Shown here: in pieces, positions 1-8,263 of the stretch
How positions within the stretch are numbered: the stretch's first letter is position 1
Layout of the letters: the number at the start of each line of letters is the position of its first letter
NCBI GenBank assembly: GCA_902781305.1
Contig: CACZIV010000037.1
Span: 1 to 32,490 of the forward strand
DNA: 32,490 bases
From: Pseudoselenomonas ruminantium
GTDB taxonomy: Bacteria; Bacillota; Negativicutes; Selenomonadales; Selenomonadaceae
Direction: 5' to 3'
Made by a program: the position numbers and the translations under genes
The notes under the pieces: model-generated
Seen by the model: only the letters and a program-made list of their open reading frames with translations
The model's database searches: none
Told to the model about the DNA's origin: nothing

Positions 1-1164
1 CAGACTGGCGCCAAGGTACGCATTATGCCGGGCATCTATGAAATGGTGACGGATGAAACCAATATAGGGGAAATGCGCGAAATCCGTTTGGAAGACCTTT
101 TGCGCCGCGACCCCATTCATTTGGATTTTGCGAAAATCACCAACTATATCGCAGGCAAGACGGTACTCATTACTGGCGCAGGCGGTTCCATTGGTTCTGA
201 AATCAGCCGCCAAATCAGCCGCGTAGGGGCCAAGGAAATCATCCTGTTAGGCCGTGGTGAAAACAGCATCTACGAAATCCATCAGGAACTCAAGCGCAAA
301 TTCCCGGAGCAGACCTATCATACAGTTATTGCCAATATCACCGACAAGGAACGCATGGCACGAATCTTCCAGAAGTTCCAGCCACAGGTTGTATTCCATG
401 CTGCTGCCCATAAGCACGTTCCCTTAATGGAAATCCAGCCGGACGAAGCCATTCGCAACAACGTGTTTGGCACACAGAATGTCGCTGAACTAGCCGACGC
501 AAACCATGCGGAAATCTTTGTGTTGATTTCCACGGATAAAGCAGTTAATCCCACCAGCGTAATGGGCGCAACTAAGCGTACGGCAGAGCTGGTACTGCAG
601 GAAATCAACCAACACAGCAACACCAAGTTCGTAACGGTCAGATTCGGCAACGTCTTAGGCAGCCGTGGCAGTGTAGTACCGCTTTTCGAAAAACAGATTG
701 CTGCCGGCGGCCCGGTAACTGTCACCCACAAGGATATGACACGTTTCTTTATGACTATTCCCGAAGCGGTTCAGCTTGTTCTGCAGGCCGGCAGTCAGGC
801 CGAAGGCGGCGAAGTATTCCTCTTCGATATGGGCAAGCCTGTAAAAATTAAGGATATGGCCGAAGACCTTATAAGACTTCATGGCTTTACACCGGGCAAG
901 GACATCAAGATAACTTACACTGGCCTTCGCCCAGGTGAAAAGCTCTACGAAGAACTCTTAACCAGTGAAGAGGGTACAACCAGTACCAAACACAAGAAAA
1001 TCTTCAAGGCACATATCCAGCCCTTGGACGAGCAAGACCTAAAGGCAAGCCTGCAAACCTTAAAAGAAACCACGGACAAGCAGATTATCCTAGAAACGCT
1101 CAAACACATGATACCAACATATAAAAGCAAGCAGCTTGAGAGTATGAATGAAAGAAGGAAATAA
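1..1164 (+). CDS. NDP-sugar 4,6-dehydratase, WbpM/PglF/CapD type (5' end cut off by the window)
   Basis: The reading frame is open from base 1, so the real start lies upstream; the ATG at 25 is internal. The 387 visible residues are the C-terminal catalytic part of a polysaccharide-biosynthesis dehydratase, whose family normally carries an N-terminal membrane domain and a first Rossmann domain. Numbered from the ATG at 25, the NAD-binding GAGGSIG lies at 51-57. The catalytic region reads STDKAVNPTSVMGATK, with Met where most short-chain dehydrogenases have Tyr (the SMK version typical of WbpM/PglF). Family knowledge: it converts UDP-GlcNAc to the 4-keto-6-deoxy sugar. The aminotransferase and PglC-type transferase that follow fit a route to a bacillosamine-like sugar. 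The stop lies 4 nt before the next start, so the genes are co-transcribed. The substrate is inferred from context. Confidence 0.9.
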   Translation, partial: QTGAKVRIMPGIYEMVTDETNIGEMREIRLEDLLRRDPIHLDFAKITNYIAGKTVLITGAGGSIGSEISRQISRVGAKEIILLGRGENSIYEIHQELKRKFPEQTYHTVIANITDKERMARIFQKFQPQVVFHAAAHKHVPLMEIQPDEAIRNNVFGTQNVAELADANHAEIFVLISTDKAVNPTSVMGATKRTAELVLQEINQHSNTKFVTVRFGNVLGSRGSVVPLFEKQIAAGGPVTVTHKDMTRFFMTIPEAVQLVLQAGSQAEGGEVFLFDMGKPVKIKDMAEDLIRLHGFTPGKDIKITYTGLRPGEKLYEELLTSEEGTTSTKHKKIFKAHIQPLDEQDLKASLQTLKETTDKQIILETLKHMIPTYKSKQLESMNERRK

Positions 1165-1168
1165 AATT

Positions 1169-2383
1169 ATGAAATCCCGTCAAATTAGTTTCTCTCCTCC
1201 CGACATAACGGAAGCAGAAATCGAAGAAGTAGCCAATGCTCTGCGTTCCGGCTGGATTACGACCGGCCCAAGAACGAAAAAACTCGAAAACGAAATTGCC
1301 GAATACTGCCATACCAGCAAAGCCGTCTGCTTGAATTCTGCTACCGCAGCGCTGGAACTGACCTTAAGAGTATTAGGCATTGGCGCAGGTGATGAAGTAA
1401 TCACCAGTGCCTACACTTACACGGCATCCGCCAGTGTAATCGACCATGTAGGCGCAAAAATTACCCTTGTCGATACCGCAAAAGATTCCTTTGAAATGGA
1501 TTATGATGCTTTAGCTAATGCTATTACGGAGAAAACCAAGGCCATTATCCCCGTAGACTTGGGCGGTGTACCTTGTGACTATGCCAAATTGAAGAGCATT
1601 GTAGAGGCAAAGAAAAACTTATTCCAGCCAAGCAACGAAATTCAGAAAGTAATGGGCAGAATAGCCATCACCGCAGATGCCGCCCATGCATTCGGTGCAA
1701 GCTGGAAAGGTCAGCCCATTGGTTCTGTGGCCGACTTCACCAGTTTCTCCTTTCATGCGGTGAAGAACTTCACCACAGCTGAAGGTGGTGCTGTGGTCTG
1801 GAAGAACATTGACGGCATCGACAATGAGGAAATCTATCATCAGTACCAGCTGTTGAGCCTGCACGGTCAGTCCAAGGATGCATTGGCTAAGACAAAACTC
1901 GGTGCCTGGGAATACGATATCAAAGGCCCGTGGTACAAATGCAACATGACCGATATCATGGCAGCACTGGGCCTTGTGCAGATGAAACGCTATCCGGCAA
2001 TGCTTGAACGCCGCAAAGAGATTATTGGCAAATATAACGAAGCGTTCAAAGAACTCAATGTGCAGGTGCTTGACCACTATACGGCAGAACATCAGAGCAG
2101 TGGCCATCTTTATATCCTGCGTCTGTTGGGGAAAGATGAAATCACAAGAAATGATTTCATCACCAAAATGGCAGAACGCGGCATTGCTACCAATGTTCAT
2201 TATAAGCCGCTGCCCATGCATACGGCTTATAAGAATTTAGGTTTTGACATCAAAGATTATCCGCATGCCTATGAGCAGTATAAGAATGAAGTGACCCTGC
2301 CGCTGCATACCAAGCTTACGGATGAGGATGTAGAATTTATTATCGAGAATTTCAAGGAAGTTTATCAGGAAGTGAATGCATGA
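1169..2383 (+). CDS. DegT/DnrJ/EryC1/StrS-family PLP aminotransferase (sugar aminotransferase)
   Basis: A 404-residue fold-type I aminotransferase that would transfer an amino group, usually from glutamate, to a keto-sugar nucleotide. Visible motifs, numbered from the ATG at 1169, are NSATAAL near 56-62, the pyridine-nitrogen Asp in ITADAAHA (about D170), and the Schiff-base lysine in SFHAVKNFTTAEGG (about K199). An ATG at 1148 is also in frame, but AAGGAA at 1155-1160 is well placed for the ATG at 1169, so that start is preferred. Preceded by a 4,6-dehydratase and followed by a phosphoglycosyl transferase through an ATGA overlap, it most likely aminates the 4-keto-6-deoxy sugar (PglE-like role). 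No PglD-like acetyltransferase is present here. The exact sugar is not determined. Confidence 0.88.
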   Translation: MKSRQISFSPPDITEAEIEEVANALRSGWITTGPRTKKLENEIAEYCHTSKAVCLNSATAALELTLRVLGIGAGDEVITSAYTYTASASVIDHVGAKITLVDTAKDSFEMDYDALANAITEKTKAIIPVDLGGVPCDYAKLKSIVEAKKNLFQPSNEIQKVMGRIAITADAAHAFGASWKGQPIGSVADFTSFSFHAVKNFTTAEGGAVVWKNIDGIDNEEIYHQYQLLSLHGQSKDALAKTKLGAWEYDIKGPWYKCNMTDIMAALGLVQMKRYPAMLERRKEIIGKYNEAFKELNVQVLDHYTAEHQSSGHLYILRLLGKDEITRNDFITKMAERGIATNVHYKPLPMHTAYKNLGFDIKDYPHAYEQYKNEVTLPLHTKLTDEDVEFIIENFKEVYQEVNA

Positions 2384-3063
2384 TTCTGCGCAAATGGGAA
2401 GAACTGCCCAAAGAAATGCAAAATGAGCAGGTTCGTCCCTACTACGATTATTTGGCAAAACACAAAATGAGTCTGGCGGCAAAATTTCTGCTGGATAAAG
2501 TCTTAGCAGTAGTCCTGCTGTTGATTTTATCTCCAATATTTCTCGTCATAGCAATTTGGATAAAATGCGATTCTGCAGGAGAAGTTTTCTTCCGTCAGGA
2601 GCGTGTAACACGCTATGGGAAGAAGTTCCGTATCTATAAATTCCGTACTATGGTAAAAAATGCGGAGTCCTTGGGCAGTCAGGTAACCACTAATGCGGAT
2701 ATGCGGGTAACTGAAGTTGGTAAAAAAATAAGAGCCTGTCGTTTGGATGAAATTCCACAGTTGATTAATATCTTAAAAGGTGAAATGAGCTTTGTTGGAA
2801 CGCGTCCGGAAGTGCCAAGATACGTTGAGCACTATACCGAGAAAATGTATGCAACACTTCTCCTGCCGGCGGGGGTAACCAGTGAAGCCAGTATCGAGTA
2901 TAAAGATGAAGAACGACTTTTATCTGAGGCAGATAATGCAGATGAAGTTTATATAACCAAGGTGCTGCCAGAGAAGATGCAATGGAATTATAAGGGGCTT
3001 GCAAATCAAGGCGTATTTGAAGATATAAAAATAATGCTTCAAACTTTAGGAGCTGTGGCTTAA
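2380..3063 (+). CDS. Phosphoglycosyl transferase (bacterial sugar transferase, PglC/WcaJ catalytic domain)
   Basis: A 227-residue monotopic phosphoglycosyl transferase that would move a sugar phosphate from its UDP donor to undecaprenyl phosphate, beginning the lipid-linked repeat unit on the cytoplasmic face. Residues about 36-62 form the hydrophobic re-entrant segment with the characteristic Ser-Pro (LILSPIF). YKFRTMV follows at about 86-92, then the catalytic Asp-Glu pair in RLDEIPQ (D123, E124) and GEMSFVGTRPEVP. It lacks the large N-terminal membrane region of WcaJ/WbaP, so it is the small PglC-like form. Its start overlaps the aminotransferase stop by 4 nt. With the two upstream genes it forms a dehydratase-aminotransferase-transferase module, suggesting that the first sugar of the repeat is amino-modified. 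Confidence 0.9.
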   Translation: MILRKWEELPKEMQNEQVRPYYDYLAKHKMSLAAKFLLDKVLAVVLLLILSPIFLVIAIWIKCDSAGEVFFRQERVTRYGKKFRIYKFRTMVKNAESLGSQVTTNADMRVTEVGKKIRACRLDEIPQLINILKGEMSFVGTRPEVPRYVEHYTEKMYATLLLPAGVTSEASIEYKDEERLLSEADNADEVYITKVLPEKMQWNYKGLANQGVFEDIKIMLQTLGAVA

Positions 3064-3100
3064 AGAAAGGAATATTTAGTAAAGGATAGATGAATTTTAG

Positions 3101-3856
3101 ATGTGCGTAAAAGGATTAGTATCAATTATTACACCCACATATAACTGCGGTAGGTTTATTGGAGAAACCATTGAATCAGTACAGCAACAAACATACACGA
3201 ATTGGGAAATGATAATTGTAGATGATTGCTCGACTGATGATACCAAAAGTGTAGTAGAAAAGTATCTGCAGAAAGATAAAAGAATAAAATATCATTGCCT
3301 TGCAGAAAATAGTGGAGCTGCTGTTGCTAGAACTAAGGCAATGGAATTGGCTACAGGACAATATATGGCATTCCTTGATAGTGATGACTTATGGATGCCA
3401 GACAAGTTAGAAAAACAATTGGAGTTTATGCAAAAAAATAATTATGCGTTTACTAGTACCTCCTATCAGCATATGAGTGAAGAAGGAGAAATGATTCCCA
3501 AAGTCCTTCAAGCGATTCCTAAGACGGATTATAATCGCTTGCTTCTTGATTGTCCTGTGGGAAACTCCACCGTTATGTACGATGTAAGTAAAATGGGGAA
3601 ATTTCAAGTGCCTAATATTCGCAAACGTAATGACGATGCTCTCTGGTTGGCTATGTTAAAAAAAGAAAAGTATATATATGGATGGAATGAAGTTTTAATG
3701 AAGTATAGACTTCGTAATAATTCTATATCAAGAAACAAGTGGTCTTTAGTGAAATATACTTGGAAGTTGTATCGTGATATAGAGAATTTGTCTGTATTCA
3801 CATCTGTGTGGCATATATGTTGGTGGGGTTGTATTAAGGTGTTTCGATTGAAATAA
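3101..3856 (+). CDS. Family 2 glycosyltransferase (GT-A fold)
   Basis: 251 residues. The N-terminal GT2 domain is clear: VSIITPTYN at 7-15, the nucleotide-binding VDDCSTDDT at 40-48, and the metal/donor-binding LDSDD at 92-96. The C-terminal part holds RKRNDDALWL, typical of the acceptor side of GT2 enzymes. It would add one sugar to the lipid-linked oligosaccharide at the inner membrane; donor and acceptor cannot be read from sequence. The ATG at 3101 fits the fold start exactly, although the best upstream purine run (AAAGGA, 3081-3086) is rather far away. This gene marks the switch from moderate GC upstream to the very AT-rich cluster centre, as expected for the strain-variable part of a polysaccharide locus. 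The 130-bp gap after it (3857-3986) is AT-rich, with nothing recognisable. Confidence 0.9.
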   Translation: MCVKGLVSIITPTYNCGRFIGETIESVQQQTYTNWEMIIVDDCSTDDTKSVVEKYLQKDKRIKYHCLAENSGAAVARTKAMELATGQYMAFLDSDDLWMPDKLEKQLEFMQKNNYAFTSTSYQHMSEEGEMIPKVLQAIPKTDYNRLLLDCPVGNSTVMYDVSKMGKFQVPNIRKRNDDALWLAMLKKEKYIYGWNEVLMKYRLRNNSISRNKWSLVKYTWKLYRDIENLSVFTSVWHICWWGCIKVFRLK

Positions 3857-3986
3857 GATGTGAAAATTAGTAAGGGCTAAGTGGTTGATGTTTATTGGTG
3901 AAAAATATAAAGGTAAAAAGTAACCAATGAATATATTATTTAAAATGTTTTTAGTATCTTTTAGTAAATAAATTGAGGATTCTTAT

Positions 3987-4604
3987 ATGATCGTTGAATT
4001 ATATGGTTGCCCAGGATGCGGGAAAACGTACGCGATAAAGGCCGTTACTGGAGAAGACAAAACGATAGCAATGTCAAATAATTGGGCTAAGAAGAAAATA
4101 ATAAGTTGGGTAAAGAAGATGAGTTTATATACATTTAGCTCAATTAAACTGAAACGTAACCTTATAAAATGTGTAAAAAACGAAAGGAATTATGCAATCT
4201 ATATTGATCGAACTGTTGAAACTTATGTTGACAGTATCGTTGCCTTAGCTTTCATATATAGGTATGTGAAAAATATGCGGATGGCAGAAGGTTTGATTCA
4301 TAGGGTCGTTTCTATGGCTGTGAATTTTGGATATACAGAAGAAACTGTATATAAGCTATTAGTTTGTATTAAAGATGTGATGATAAACGTTAAACCTGTT
4401 TATCTAGATGTCCCTATAAGTATTTGCTTTGAAGGAATAAAAAAGAGAAACCGTCATGAGTGCGAGATGGATGAATTGAATGATAAGATGCTGATGTCAT
4501 ATTTGGAATCATATAGACACTTATTTGAATATATTACTAAGGAAAATGGTTATATGAAAATAACACGAAATAATATTTCAGTTCTAGAGGATCTGTTGAA
4601 ATGA
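3987..4604 (+). CDS. Small P-loop NTPase/kinase-like protein of unknown role in a polysaccharide cluster
   Basis: A 205-residue protein opening with a textbook Walker A, GCPGCGKT at 7-14, directly after a short beta strand (MIVELY), as in nucleoside or shikimate-type kinases. A second hydrophobic strand ending in VKPVYLDVP (about 131-139) is followed by a KKRNRHECEMDELND stretch, resembling the lid of thymidylate-kinase-like enzymes. No Walker B of ATPase-machine type is obvious, so a small-molecule or sugar kinase is more likely than a motor. GAGGATT just upstream serves as ribosome binding site, and the stop overlaps the next glycosyltransferase by 4 nt, so the gene belongs to the cluster. 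The specific function is not recognised; a kinase acting on a sugar or nucleotide is inference only. Confidence 0.75.
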   Translation: MIVELYGCPGCGKTYAIKAVTGEDKTIAMSNNWAKKKIISWVKKMSLYTFSSIKLKRNLIKCVKNERNYAIYIDRTVETYVDSIVALAFIYRYVKNMRMAEGLIHRVVSMAVNFGYTEETVYKLLVCIKDVMINVKPVYLDVPISICFEGIKKRNRHECEMDELNDKMLMSYLESYRHLFEYITKENGYMKITRNNISVLEDLLK

Positions 4605-5455
4605 TTTGTTATGTTATATTACATTATCAAGCAATTGATGAGACTAAAAAATGTATTAAATCCATAAAGAGATGCAATAAGGATTCTATGATAATAGTCG
4701 TGGATAATGCATCTCCGAATAATAGTGGATGTAAACTGAAGGAAGAGTTCGATGGTGATAATAATGTACGAATTATACTAAGTAAAAAAAATAGTGGGTT
4801 TGCAAAAGGAAATAATCTAGGATACAACGTAGCGAAAAAAATGAATCCAGATTATATTGTGGTCTTAAACAGTGATGTAGAGGTCCTTCAAGATGATTTT
4901 GAAGAGCTATTAGATGCGGCTTATAGCAAGTATCATTTTGACATCTTGGGCCCTGATATATATTCTACAAGATTGAATTATCATCAAAATCCTCAAAGAG
5001 AACGTAATTTTTCGATAGAAGAATTAAGAAAGTCGGAGAGAATACTATGTCTGAAAAATAAGTTTCATTTTCTACTGAAAATAAAATACCTTTTTGGTTC
5101 GTGTAAAAAAATAGAACAAATTGAAAATGCTAATTATAAAGATATACAAATAGGAAAAGTACTTCATGGATCTTTTTATGTTTTTTCATCAAAGTATATC
5201 AAGAAACATGATGAATGTTTCTTTTCTAAAACATTCATGTATTATGAATCATATATCCTTCATTATCTTGGAATGAGAGAGAATTTAATGTTTCTGTATT
5301 ACCCCAAGATAAAGGTTAATCATCATGAAGATGCATCTACTAATGCAACATATGACAATCAATATAAAAAAAGTGTATTTGTTAATCGATGCTTGTTGGA
5401 ATCTTGTCGTGAGTTTATAAAGATTATGAAAGATAATTCGTTGCGTTTGGGATGA
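4601..5455 (+). CDS. Family 2 glycosyltransferase, rhamnosyltransferase-like
   Basis: 284 residues with the GT2 layout seen in WbbL/RfbN-type rhamnosyltransferases: an N-terminal strand (ICYVILHYQ), VVDNASPNNSG at 33-43, NSGFAKGNNLGY at 64-75, and the metal-binding loop VVLNSDVE at 87-94. A later GSFYVFSSKYI segment matches the G-x-x-h-h-h region before the catalytic base in this group. Rhamnosyl transfer would be consistent with rmlA, rmlB and rmlC further along the locus, but donor specificity cannot be read directly. The start overlaps the preceding P-loop gene by 4 nt, and the polymerase starts 4 nt after the stop. Codons are strongly AT-biased, as in its immediate neighbours. Confidence 0.87.
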   Translation: MICYVILHYQAIDETKKCIKSIKRCNKDSMIIVVDNASPNNSGCKLKEEFDGDNNVRIILSKKNSGFAKGNNLGYNVAKKMNPDYIVVLNSDVEVLQDDFEELLDAAYSKYHFDILGPDIYSTRLNYHQNPQRERNFSIEELRKSERILCLKNKFHFLLKIKYLFGSCKKIEQIENANYKDIQIGKVLHGSFYVFSSKYIKKHDECFFSKTFMYYESYILHYLGMRENLMFLYYPKIKVNHHEDASTNATYDNQYKKSVFVNRCLLESCREFIKIMKDNSLRLG

Positions 5456-5459
5456 TACT

Positions 5460-6803
5460 ATGGAAAATCTAATATTATTGATTATTGCTGAATGGTTGAT
5501 CCTTTTATATTCGTTCTACTTTTCAGGATATGATATTATGTCACCTTCCTGTGTGCTTTGTATAATGTTTTTACTTAGTACGATTTTTGCACTTTTTAAT
5601 ATAGATAACTGGAGTATGAGCTTTAGTTTAAATACAGCTTTAGTAATTATAACTGGAATATTGAGTTTTTCTATTGCTGAAATAGTTTTTCGTTATGTGT
5701 TTTGTGAGCAACTAAAAAGTAGACATGTTAATTATAAACAGTGCTCTAATGAATTAGTGCTTGTATCAAATTGGATATTGAAAGGAATTATAATCTTTGA
5801 AGGTATTGCTATCTATGCGTATTTTCACGATATTATGGGCATAGTTGGTGGAAATATTACAGATATATCCAGTTATTTTCATGCATATCGAGTTATGGCA
5901 ATCAATAATCTGGAAAATGGTGAGGGGGCTATTGTCAACGAGTATATAAACGTTCTTTTACGATTTGTGTCAGGGTTCGGCTACTTATTTGCATTCTTGT
6001 TTATGAAAAACATTGTCGATCAAAAACTGACAATGGTATTAAAAATACAATATACAACAATAATTGTTCTATCTATTTTGCCATCAATGATGGGGGCGGG
6101 AAGAACTGGAATATTAAAGATGGGATCTGCGTTGTTGATTTTTTATTATATTTGTTGGCATATGAAGTATGGGTGGAATAAAAATCTCTCGTGGAAATAT
6201 ATTCGGATGGGATTAATTATTTTTTTTGTCAGCGCACCAAGTTTTTATTATTCACTTGAGATGTTAGGTCGAGAAACTGGCCTTTCACTACTTGATTATA
6301 TTTCAGATTATGTAGGTAGCTCTATTTTTTTACTGAATGATTATCTGCAGAATCCTACTGTTTGTGATTCTTGGGGGGAAGAGGCTCTGTTTAGTGTAAA
6401 AAAAATATTGTCAAGCTTGGGGCTGGCAGAAACTTCTACCAAATACAATCTTGAGTTTCGACGGATAGGAATGTTGTATAGTAATGTCTATACGTTCTTC
6501 AGAAGACCAATTCACGATTTTGGATATTTTGGAATGTATGTATTTGTTTCTTTGATTTCAACTTTGTTCTCGTGGATATACTATAAGAAAATAAAATATC
6601 AAGAATTACGGAAGAATTATAAATGGATTATTGCTTATGGCTATTTGTATTACTGGTTAGTATGCTCCTCAATTGTACAATATAGCGGTAATATGATTTC
6701 TTTTGGTGCGTTTGTTCAGATAGGTATAGCAGTGTTGGGGTATAAGGTTTTTGTTAAATATGAAAGGGTCGATAATGAAAATGGGAAAGAGAAATTTATT
6801 TAA
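5460..6803 (+). CDS. wzy: O-antigen/capsule repeat-unit polymerase (Wzy-like)
   Basis: A 447-residue protein made almost entirely of hydrophobic segments, roughly ten to twelve membrane spans, with larger polar loops around residues 135-165 and 270-320. This matches the oligosaccharide repeat-unit polymerase group, which joins lipid-linked repeat units on the outer face of the inner membrane. Wzy proteins share little sequence, so the call rests on topology, length and position: it is directly followed by the flippase and surrounded by glycosyltransferases. The segment GAGRTGILKMGSALL about halfway along is similar to the conserved stretch in this polymerase group. The start has only a weak ribosome binding site (GGGATGA), consistent with translational coupling to the gene ending 4 nt upstream. 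Confidence 0.82.
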   Translation: MENLILLIIAEWLILLYSFYFSGYDIMSPSCVLCIMFLLSTIFALFNIDNWSMSFSLNTALVIITGILSFSIAEIVFRYVFCEQLKSRHVNYKQCSNELVLVSNWILKGIIIFEGIAIYAYFHDIMGIVGGNITDISSYFHAYRVMAINNLENGEGAIVNEYINVLLRFVSGFGYLFAFLFMKNIVDQKLTMVLKIQYTTIIVLSILPSMMGAGRTGILKMGSALLIFYYICWHMKYGWNKNLSWKYIRMGLIIFFVSAPSFYYSLEMLGRETGLSLLDYISDYVGSSIFLLNDYLQNPTVCDSWGEEALFSVKKILSSLGLAETSTKYNLEFRRIGMLYSNVYTFFRRPIHDFGYFGMYVFVSLISTLFSWIYYKKIKYQELRKNYKWIIAYGYLYYWLVCSSIVQYSGNMISFGAFVQIGIAVLGYKVFVKYERVDNENGKEKFI

Positions 6804-8263
6804 TGGGTAGCTCAATAAAGATTAATGCGCTTTTAAATACTGCTAGACAGGGAATGAGTGTTATTTTTCCGCTTGTTACATTTCCATATGTGTCAAGAAT
6901 CTTAGGAAATATAGAGTTTGGAAGATATAGTTTTTCAGCATCAATCATTAGTTATTTTTTATTGATATCTACTTTTGGTATCAATATTTATGCGGTTCGA
7001 GAAGGATCGAGGATTCGTAACAATCGGCAGAAAATTGAAAAATTGGTATCTGATTTATTTACCATTAATATATTTACAACACTGATAGCGATGACCTTGC
7101 TCATTTTGTTAGTATTATTGAATGGTAAAGTATATGATTATAGGGAATTGATTTGCATTCAAAGCCTTAGCATTATATTGACTGCTGTTGGGGTAGATTG
7201 GATAAATACAATATATGAAGATTATCTGTATATAACCATTCGTTATGTTGTTATTCAAGTGATAGCTCTGATAGCAATAATCTTATTTGTTGATTCGCCC
7301 CAAGATGTTTCTATGTACTGTATGATATTGACTTTGGCATCTTATGGAGGGAATATAGTCAATCTTATATATGTTCGTAAATATATAAAGTTAAAAGTAA
7401 ATTTTCAATTGAATATAAAAAGATATTTCAGTCCATTATTTATTTTGTTTATCAATTCCTTGGCAACTGTGATTTATGTGAATAGTGATATAACAATGTT
7501 AGGTTTATACATGTCAGACAGTGAAGTGGGGGTATATAGTTTTTCATCAAAAATATATAACATGATTAAGTATTTGATAAATGCTGCATTAATGGTAACT
7601 GTTCCAAGATTAGCATACATTTTAGCAAAGGATAATGTGAATTATAAAAAAAGTTTAGCTCGAGTTACTAATGTAATGATTATGCTTATATTTCCTTGCA
7701 CTACAATGATTTTTCTGCTGAGTAAATCGATAATTATTGTGGTTGGGGGAAATGAGTATTTAGAAGGAGTGTATACTTTGCAAATACTAAGCGTTTCGCT
7801 TATTTTTGCTTTATTAGCATCGATTACATCTAATTGTATTTTAATTCTTAATCGCAAAGAGAAGAGATGTCTTGTCGGGACGACTACATCAGCTATTTGT
7901 AATGTCGCATTAAATGTTTTATTGATTCCCATTATAGGGATTGAAGCTGCTGCTATAACAACTGTTTTAGCAGAGTTTATTAATATGAATATACAGATTT
8001 TTTTTGTGAGGAAAGATTTAAAAATGAAATTGTATATGGATAAAATTATCCTGCTGTTTACACTGATGATTGTTTTTGTGGTTGTCGCCGCGTTTATGTT
8101 TTTTAAAACGGTTATTTATGGAGATACATTTGTGAATTCTTTAGAAATGATTATTGGTGTTTTCTTGACTTCAGTATGTACATTTTTTTTATTATTCTAT
8201 CTTTTTAAGAATAAACTCATGTTAATAATTTCTGGGGAAATGATACAGGAGCGAAAAGTATGA
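6803..8263 (+). CDS. wzx: Oligosaccharide-lipid flippase (Wzx, MATE/MOP superfamily)
   Basis: 486 residues with about twelve to fourteen hydrophobic segments. The N-terminus has the pattern shared by RfbX/Wzx proteins: an amphipathic start, then VIFPLVTFPYVSRILG and FGRYSFSASIISYF at about 20-57. A later NSDITMLGLYMSDSEVGVYSFSSKIY is the hallmark of the seventh-eighth span region. The protein would move undecaprenyl-pyrophosphate-linked repeat units from the cytoplasmic to the outer face of the inner membrane, feeding the Wzy polymerase encoded just upstream. Its start codon overlaps the last base of the wzy stop (TAATG), and its own stop overlaps the next gene by 4 nt, so the three genes are tightly coupled. 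No sign of truncation. Confidence 0.92.
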   Translation: MGSSIKINALLNTARQGMSVIFPLVTFPYVSRILGNIEFGRYSFSASIISYFLLISTFGINIYAVREGSRIRNNRQKIEKLVSDLFTINIFTTLIAMTLLILLVLLNGKVYDYRELICIQSLSIILTAVGVDWINTIYEDYLYITIRYVVIQVIALIAIILFVDSPQDVSMYCMILTLASYGGNIVNLIYVRKYIKLKVNFQLNIKRYFSPLFILFINSLATVIYVNSDITMLGLYMSDSEVGVYSFSSKIYNMIKYLINAALMVTVPRLAYILAKDNVNYKKSLARVTNVMIMLIFPCTTMIFLLSKSIIIVVGGNEYLEGVYTLQILSVSLIFALLASITSNCILILNRKEKRCLVGTTTSAICNVALNVLLIPIIGIEAAAITTVLAEFINMNIQIFFVRKDLKMKLYMDKIILLFTLMIVFVVVAAFMFFKTVIYGDTFVNSLEMIIGVFLTSVCTFFLLFYLFKNKLMLIISGEMIQERKV

